Assembly (NCBI GenBank): GCA_014382345.1
Contig: JACNJX010000044.1
Span: 1 to 64,000, forward strand
Direction of reading: 5' to 3'
Source of the DNA: Alphaproteobacteria bacterium
GTDB taxonomy: Bacteria > Pseudomonadota > Alphaproteobacteria > Rhodospirillales > Casp-alpha2
Length of the DNA: 64,000 nucleotides
The position numbers and the translations under genes are program-made. Of the stretch, positions 60,275 through 64,000 are shown piece by piece. Numbering within the stretch: position 1 is the stretch's first letter; each line of letters opens with the position of its first letter. The notes beneath the pieces are model-generated. The model made no database searches, was not told the origin of the DNA, and saw only the letters and a list, made by a program, of their open reading frames with translations.

Positions 60275-62851
60275 TTATGAGCCGGACGCCCCACCGGAGT
60301 CCCCGTTGCGCCATTTTCCACTGGAGGCTTGGGTCAGGGTCTCGCCCGTCATCCAGGCGTCAAAAGCGGCGGTGAAGAAGGCTTCCATTTCCCGGACGGT
60401 GTCCAGTCTTTCGAAAAGCTTTCCGGCATTGGCCTCGATATCGTCCCGCATCCTGTTTCTGAATGCCGTATCCCGGGCCAGACGCAGGGCCAGGTCCAGA
60501 TAGTCGTCGGCATTGCCGGCAATCAATTCGCTCAGGCCCATTTGCTTGTAGAATGCCGCCGTGACCCGCCCCCGCATGAAGTCCTGCGGCCAGGTTACGA
60601 TGGGTGCGCCCAGGGACAACGCCTCGAAGGAGGAATTGCCGCCCGAGAAGCTGGGAATGTCGATCAGGGCGTCCGCCAGTTTGAGGAGGCCGAGGAATTT
60701 CTCACGTGGCATTTTTGAAACGAAGAGGACGTTTTCGGCGACGTCGGGGAACGACCGTGAAAACCGCTCGATTAATAACTTCCGCCAATTACCGCCGGTT
60801 TTGTCATCCACAAGGACAAGGCGCCCCTCCGGGTCGCGGCGCAGCAAATCGCCAAGAACATTGTCGAATTGCGGGTGGAATTTGAACAGCGACTGCGGGC
60901 AGACATACAGCCGGACATCCTGGGGCAGTCCGTAATCGGCGGCGCCATATGTCTTTTCCGGGGCGGCGGGGCGGGGATAAAACGTCGGCACATTGCGCAA
61001 TTTTATCAGTCGTTCGGAATAATGGTCCGAGGCACCGGGAATCTCCAGGCCTTCGGACGAAAGAAAGTAGTCCATATTGGGTATTCCGGTCGTATCAGGG
61101 TGCCCCCACGAGACCGCCTGGACGGGGGCAAGCCGGGCGAAGGCCAGGCAGAAGGGGTAATGGGACATGCCGATGTCCGGGTAAAACAGGATATCCAGCT
61201 TCTCGGCTTCTATGGTTTGGTGATCCTTTTCCAGCCGGCCGCAAAGAGAGACGACCTTGTCCGCGGACTGGTCGATGATTTCCGAAAGCTGGTCTTTCAT
61301 GCCGGGCGGGCGTAACAGGATCACTTCGAAATCGTCTTTCGAAAGGTGCTGGATGATGCCGCGGAACAGCAAGCCGATGGTGTGATCGCGAAAGAAGGAC
61401 GAAAGCAGTCCGATGCGAAGCCGCCTTTTCCCCTGCATTGCATCCATTTCCTTCCGGTGTTCGGGGCGGCAGTGGTCCGCTACGTAGGTCAGGGCAGGGC
61501 AGGCGGCGATGTACAGTTTGGCGATATCCTCCTGGATGCGGCGGTCATTGCGGTTGTGATAGGCCAGGTAAAAGTTCGTAACCCCTATCTCGACGGAAGG
61601 GTTCCCAAGGGTAAGGTTTTCCGACAACAAATCCTGAAGGGCCTTTTCGAGGGTTTCCCGGCAGGACCGGATGTCTTCCCGCGAAGCAGGGATGATCGGT
61701 AAAAGTAGTGCTTTGCGAATTCGCCATCCGGCATTGTCTGGCATATGGGAAAGCGCCAAATCAATCTGCCGGGCCGCGCTCTCAACGTCTCCCTGCTCCC
61801 GGTAGGCAAGTTCAAGGTTGCCATGGGCCTCGGCGTAATCGGGCTTGATCTCGATGGCTCTGTGGTAGCTGGCGATGGCGTCATCCAGTTTTTCAAGATC
61901 CTGGAGCGCATTCCCAAGGTTATTATGCGCCTCGGCGAAATCAGGCCTGATGGCGAGCGCCTTATGATAACTGGCGACGGCCTTATCCGGCTTCCCCAGG
62001 TTTTTAAGGGCATTGCCAAGATTGCCGTGGGCCTCGGCGTAATCGGGCTTGAGGGCGAGCGCTTTGCGGCAACTGGCGGCGGCTTCCTCCAACCGCCCCA
62101 TGTCAAAAAGCGCCGCTCCCAGGTTGTTATGCGCCTCGGCGAAATCGGGCTTGAGAATGATGGCCTTCTGAAAATTGTCGATGGCCTGATCCAACCGGCC
62201 CTGTTTTGTTAAGGCATTCCCGAGGTTGTTATAGGCTTCGGCGAAATCGGGCTTGATGGCGAGGCAGTTTTGGTAATTGGCGACGGCATCGTCCAGTCGC
62301 CCCAGGTCTTTCAGGGCATTGCCAAGGTTGCTGTGGGCCTCGGCAAAATCCGGCTCGATGGCGATGGCCTTTTGCAAACTGGCAACGGCCTCATCCGGCT
62401 TTCCCAGATCCTTGAGCGTGTTGCCAAGGTTGTTATGCGCCTTGGCGTAGTCGGGCTTGAGGACGAGCGCCTTTTGGTAACTGGCGGCGGCCTCCTCCAG
62501 TCTCCTTAGGTCCTGGAACGCCGAGCCCAGGTTGTAATGCGCCTCGGCGAAATCGGGTTTGATGGCAAGGGCCTGGGAAATGAATTCAACGGCACTGTCG
62601 TTTTTCCCCACCTGATGAGCAATCACGCCAAGCAGATGCAACGCATCGGGCTGATTGGGATCGGCCTCGAGGATCTGCTGGTAGATGCCTTCGGCTCTGG
62701 ACAGGTCACCCGCGCCGTGGTGGCGGATGGCCAATTCCAGGGATTGCCGGATGTCTGAAGGCGTTTGACGGGGGGAGGGGCTTGGTTCCTGGGCAGCCTT
62801 CGCCGCTTTCCCGGCCTTTTTCTTTTGTCGGCGTTTTTCCGCCCTGTTCAT
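60275..62851 (-). CDS. TPR protein with divergent GT41-like glycosyltransferase domain
   Basis: An 858-residue protein with a basic N-terminus (MNRAEKRRQKKKAGKAAKAA), about eleven TPRs and a C-terminal GT41/SPINDLY-like domain: KRRLRIGLLSSFFRDHTIGL, LDILFYPDIGMSHYPFCLAF, APVQAVSWGHPDTTGIPNMD, CPQSLFKFHPQFDNVLGDLL and IDIPSFSGGNSSFEALSLGA. The FYPDIGM and HPDTTG segments bring it close to HMW1C-like members rather than the classical OGT at 3.9-6.6 kb. It is likely a protein glycosyltransferase. Preceded by an FkbM methyltransferase 43 bp upstream. Confidence 0.87.
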   Translation of the reverse strand: MNRAEKRRQKKKAGKAAKAAQEPSPSPRQTPSDIRQSLELAIRHHGAGDLSRAEGIYQQILEADPNQPDALHLLGVIAHQVGKNDSAVEFISQALAIKPDFAEAHYNLGSAFQDLRRLEEAAASYQKALVLKPDYAKAHNNLGNTLKDLGKPDEAVASLQKAIAIEPDFAEAHSNLGNALKDLGRLDDAVANYQNCLAIKPDFAEAYNNLGNALTKQGRLDQAIDNFQKAIILKPDFAEAHNNLGAALFDMGRLEEAAASCRKALALKPDYAEAHGNLGNALKNLGKPDKAVASYHKALAIRPDFAEAHNNLGNALQDLEKLDDAIASYHRAIEIKPDYAEAHGNLELAYREQGDVESAARQIDLALSHMPDNAGWRIRKALLLPIIPASREDIRSCRETLEKALQDLLSENLTLGNPSVEIGVTNFYLAYHNRNDRRIQEDIAKLYIAACPALTYVADHCRPEHRKEMDAMQGKRRLRIGLLSSFFRDHTIGLLFRGIIQHLSKDDFEVILLRPPGMKDQLSEIIDQSADKVVSLCGRLEKDHQTIEAEKLDILFYPDIGMSHYPFCLAFARLAPVQAVSWGHPDTTGIPNMDYFLSSEGLEIPGASDHYSERLIKLRNVPTFYPRPAAPEKTYGAADYGLPQDVRLYVCPQSLFKFHPQFDNVLGDLLRRDPEGRLVLVDDKTGGNWRKLLIERFSRSFPDVAENVLFVSKMPREKFLGLLKLADALIDIPSFSGGNSSFEALSLGAPIVTWPQDFMRGRVTAAFYKQMGLSELIAGNADDYLDLALRLARDTAFRNRMRDDIEANAGKLFERLDTVREMEAFFTAAFDAWMTGETLTQASSGKWRNGDSGGASGS

Positions 62852-62894
62852 GGCGTGCCGGCCTCCGGAACGGGTTTAGGTGAAAATCGCCAGG

Positions 62895-63824
62895 TCAATC
62901 GATGTATTCCTTCAGGTTCATGTACAGGCGCTGGTCCGACGGGGAGCGCTGCAGGGCGCCGATGTAGCGGCCGGCAAGGCCTTCCCCGTTCCGGCGGTCC
63001 AGTTCATTGAGAAGGAATAGGACCAAATCGGTAGAAAGATAGACTTCATGCAAAATAGCCGCGGTCTTGAGAAGTTGCGTGTCGGAAAAACCGTCGAGCC
63101 GGGTAACGTCGCGAACAAAGATCGCGTCCGCCCACAAAGCCTGGCTCATCGCCGCATAGGGGTTGTCTCCCATGTGGGACGGCCTGAAGCAGCGCCCGGC
63201 GATATCAATAAACTTGTGCAGGTGAAATCCCTGGTCGCGGAGAAAGACCTGGATGTCGCCGAACAGGGGTTGGTCTTTATAGAGGGGAACGAACTCCACC
63301 TCCGTCTGGATGACGGTTGCGTTCCCCAGGGTTTCAACGCCGTTGCGCAGGATGTCCAGCTCACTTCCCTGGACATCGATTTTCACGAAGTCCACGGGCG
63401 GGCATTCTTCCACATCGTCGAGCCGTTTGGTCTGAACCGTTTCCGTGTTGACCACATAAAAATTCCCCTCCGGGACGCCGGCGCCTATGGAGTGGAAAAG
63501 GTCGATCATTGCCGGGTCCGGTGTGTAAAGCGACGAACATCCGGGATATCGCGTCAGATAAAAAGTCGCCTCCCGGCCGTCCCCGAGAAAGTACGGCAGC
63601 CACGTGGAATTGGCGGCTCCTTGCTGGCGCAGGCGGGCGAGCTCCTCGGGGTTGGGCTCAAATCCGACAACCTCGGCCAGCCCCTGCCCCAACAGGCGGG
63701 CGTAACAGGCTTCGTTTTCAAGCATGGCGCCGACATCGAGGATTTGAATGGTCTCGATATCCGCCTCAAGGGCGTCTTTGAAATCAAAAGAAGGTTTCAT
63801 CGGCATCGGCATGGCTTGCATCAT
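62895..63824 (-). CDS. FkbM-family methyltransferase
   Basis: A 309-residue SAM-dependent methyltransferase. The SAM motif is IQILDVGAMLENEACYARLL with VVGFEPNPEELARLRQQGAA; the FkbM core has VDFVKIDVQGSELDILRNGV and GNATVIQTEVEFVPLY. FkbM enzymes O-methylate sugars or other small groups and often sit beside glycan genes. Here it is first of a two-gene run with the TPR-GT41, suggesting that it methylates a sugar added by that enzyme. Start is the first of two adjacent ATGs; ribosome-binding site is weak. Confidence 0.88.
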   Translation of the reverse strand: MMQAMPMPMKPSFDFKDALEADIETIQILDVGAMLENEACYARLLGQGLAEVVGFEPNPEELARLRQQGAANSTWLPYFLGDGREATFYLTRYPGCSSLYTPDPAMIDLFHSIGAGVPEGNFYVVNTETVQTKRLDDVEECPPVDFVKIDVQGSELDILRNGVETLGNATVIQTEVEFVPLYKDQPLFGDIQVFLRDQGFHLHKFIDIAGRCFRPSHMGDNPYAAMSQALWADAIFVRDVTRLDGFSDTQLLKTAAILHEVYLSTDLVLFLLNELDRRNGEGLAGRYIGALQRSPSDQRLYMNLKEYID

Positions 63825-63930
63825 TCAATGTTCTGCAATTCATGTACAGACTGAAACGGGGGTTGGCGGAATAGTGGGTCCGCCCCGGCGGGAAAGGTAA
63901 TTTTTGCTTGAAATACCCGCTAAAATATGA

Positions 63931-63945
63931 TTAAATTCATTTTAA
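63931..63945. promoter_or_regulatory. CtrA-like box upstream of FkbM gene
   Basis: TTAA-ATTCATT-TTAA has the TTAA-N7-TTAA layout, about 107 bp before the FkbM start. The surrounding 63825-64000 stretch is AT-rich, so chance occurrence is quite possible. No gene is seen in that stretch. Confidence 0.3.
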
Positions 63946-64000
63946 TTAGCTTGCTTAGGAAAAGTTAGTCTTATTTTTTATCGGTTTTTCGTACAGGCCA

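Noticed and set aside
1-64000. tRNA, rRNA, insertion sequences, integrases and attachment sites
   Set aside because: The spacers I read showed no tRNA-like cloverleaf, transposase fragment or terminal inverted repeat; small RNAs cannot be excluded by eye.

Overview
The window is about 60% G+C and carries one of the main flagellar gene blocks of an alphaproteobacterium, most likely of the Rhodospirillales. Evidence for this is the flbT-flaF pair, fliX, cckA directly after flhB, a DksA that has lost its zinc-finger cysteines, the recA-alaS neighbourhood and a GAAC-N7-GAAC SOS box before recA. This placement is an inference from gene families and order; no rRNA or tRNA gene was seen.

Layout. 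(1) 0.1-1.5 kb: flbT, flaF and a small FlaG-like gene. (2) 1.7-6.6 kb: two tetratricopeptide (TPR) glycosyltransferases facing each other, one GT9-like and one O-GlcNAc-transferase-like (GT41), with a decayed TylF-type methyltransferase remnant between them. (3) 6.6-14.9 kb, minus strand: flgI-flgJ-flgN-flgK-flgL, then flgE as its own unit, each unit with a good sigma-54 site. (4) 15.3-16.3 kb: fliX and dksA. (5) 16.4-19.8 kb, minus strand: flgF-flgG-flgA-flgH with a sigma-54 site. (6) 20.3-28.8 kb: fliL-fliM-DUF6468-motE-(MotB-like)-motB-(giant periplasmic TPR protein). (7) 28.8-30.6 kb, minus strand: flhB-like gene, small gene, fliO, fliP. (8) 31.0-37.2 kb: flgB-flgC-fliE-fliQ-fliR-flhB-cckA. 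(9) 37.3-43.4 kb: a small AT-rich orphan, recA, alaS, an MscS channel. (10) 43.4-60.3 kb: cyclophilin, cheZ, pyruvate kinase, an AEC transporter, an indolepyruvate:ferredoxin oxidoreductase, a cysteine-rich orphan, a sugar epimerase, an EamA transporter, an acyl-CoA ligase, an M3 peptidase, an ABC1 kinase, a cyclic-nucleotide-binding protein and RidA. (11) 60.3-63.8 kb, minus strand: an FkbM methyltransferase followed by a second TPR-GT41 gene.

How it fits together. Rod, ring, hook and export-gate genes are here; flagellin, basal-body fliF/fliG and the regulator flbD are not and presumably lie elsewhere. Sigma-54 sites before flgI, flgE and flgF, the presence of fliX, a TTAA-N7-TTAAC box between fhlB and flgB, and cckA at the end of the flhB operon point to the CckA-CtrA then FliX/FlbD-sigma-54 cascade known from Caulobacter. 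The TPR glycosyltransferases beside the flagellar genes, one of them 53 bp after flgL, suggest O-glycosylation of flagellin or another surface protein.

The most unusual points are an 18-bp motif shared by the fliL and flgB upstream regions, a MotB-like protein lacking the proton-binding aspartate next to a normal MotB, MotE and a giant periplasmic TPR protein, 12-nt in-frame tandem repeats in three unrelated genes, a TPR glycosyltransferase with no canonical start codon, and a cysteine-rich orphan protein at 51.4 kb.
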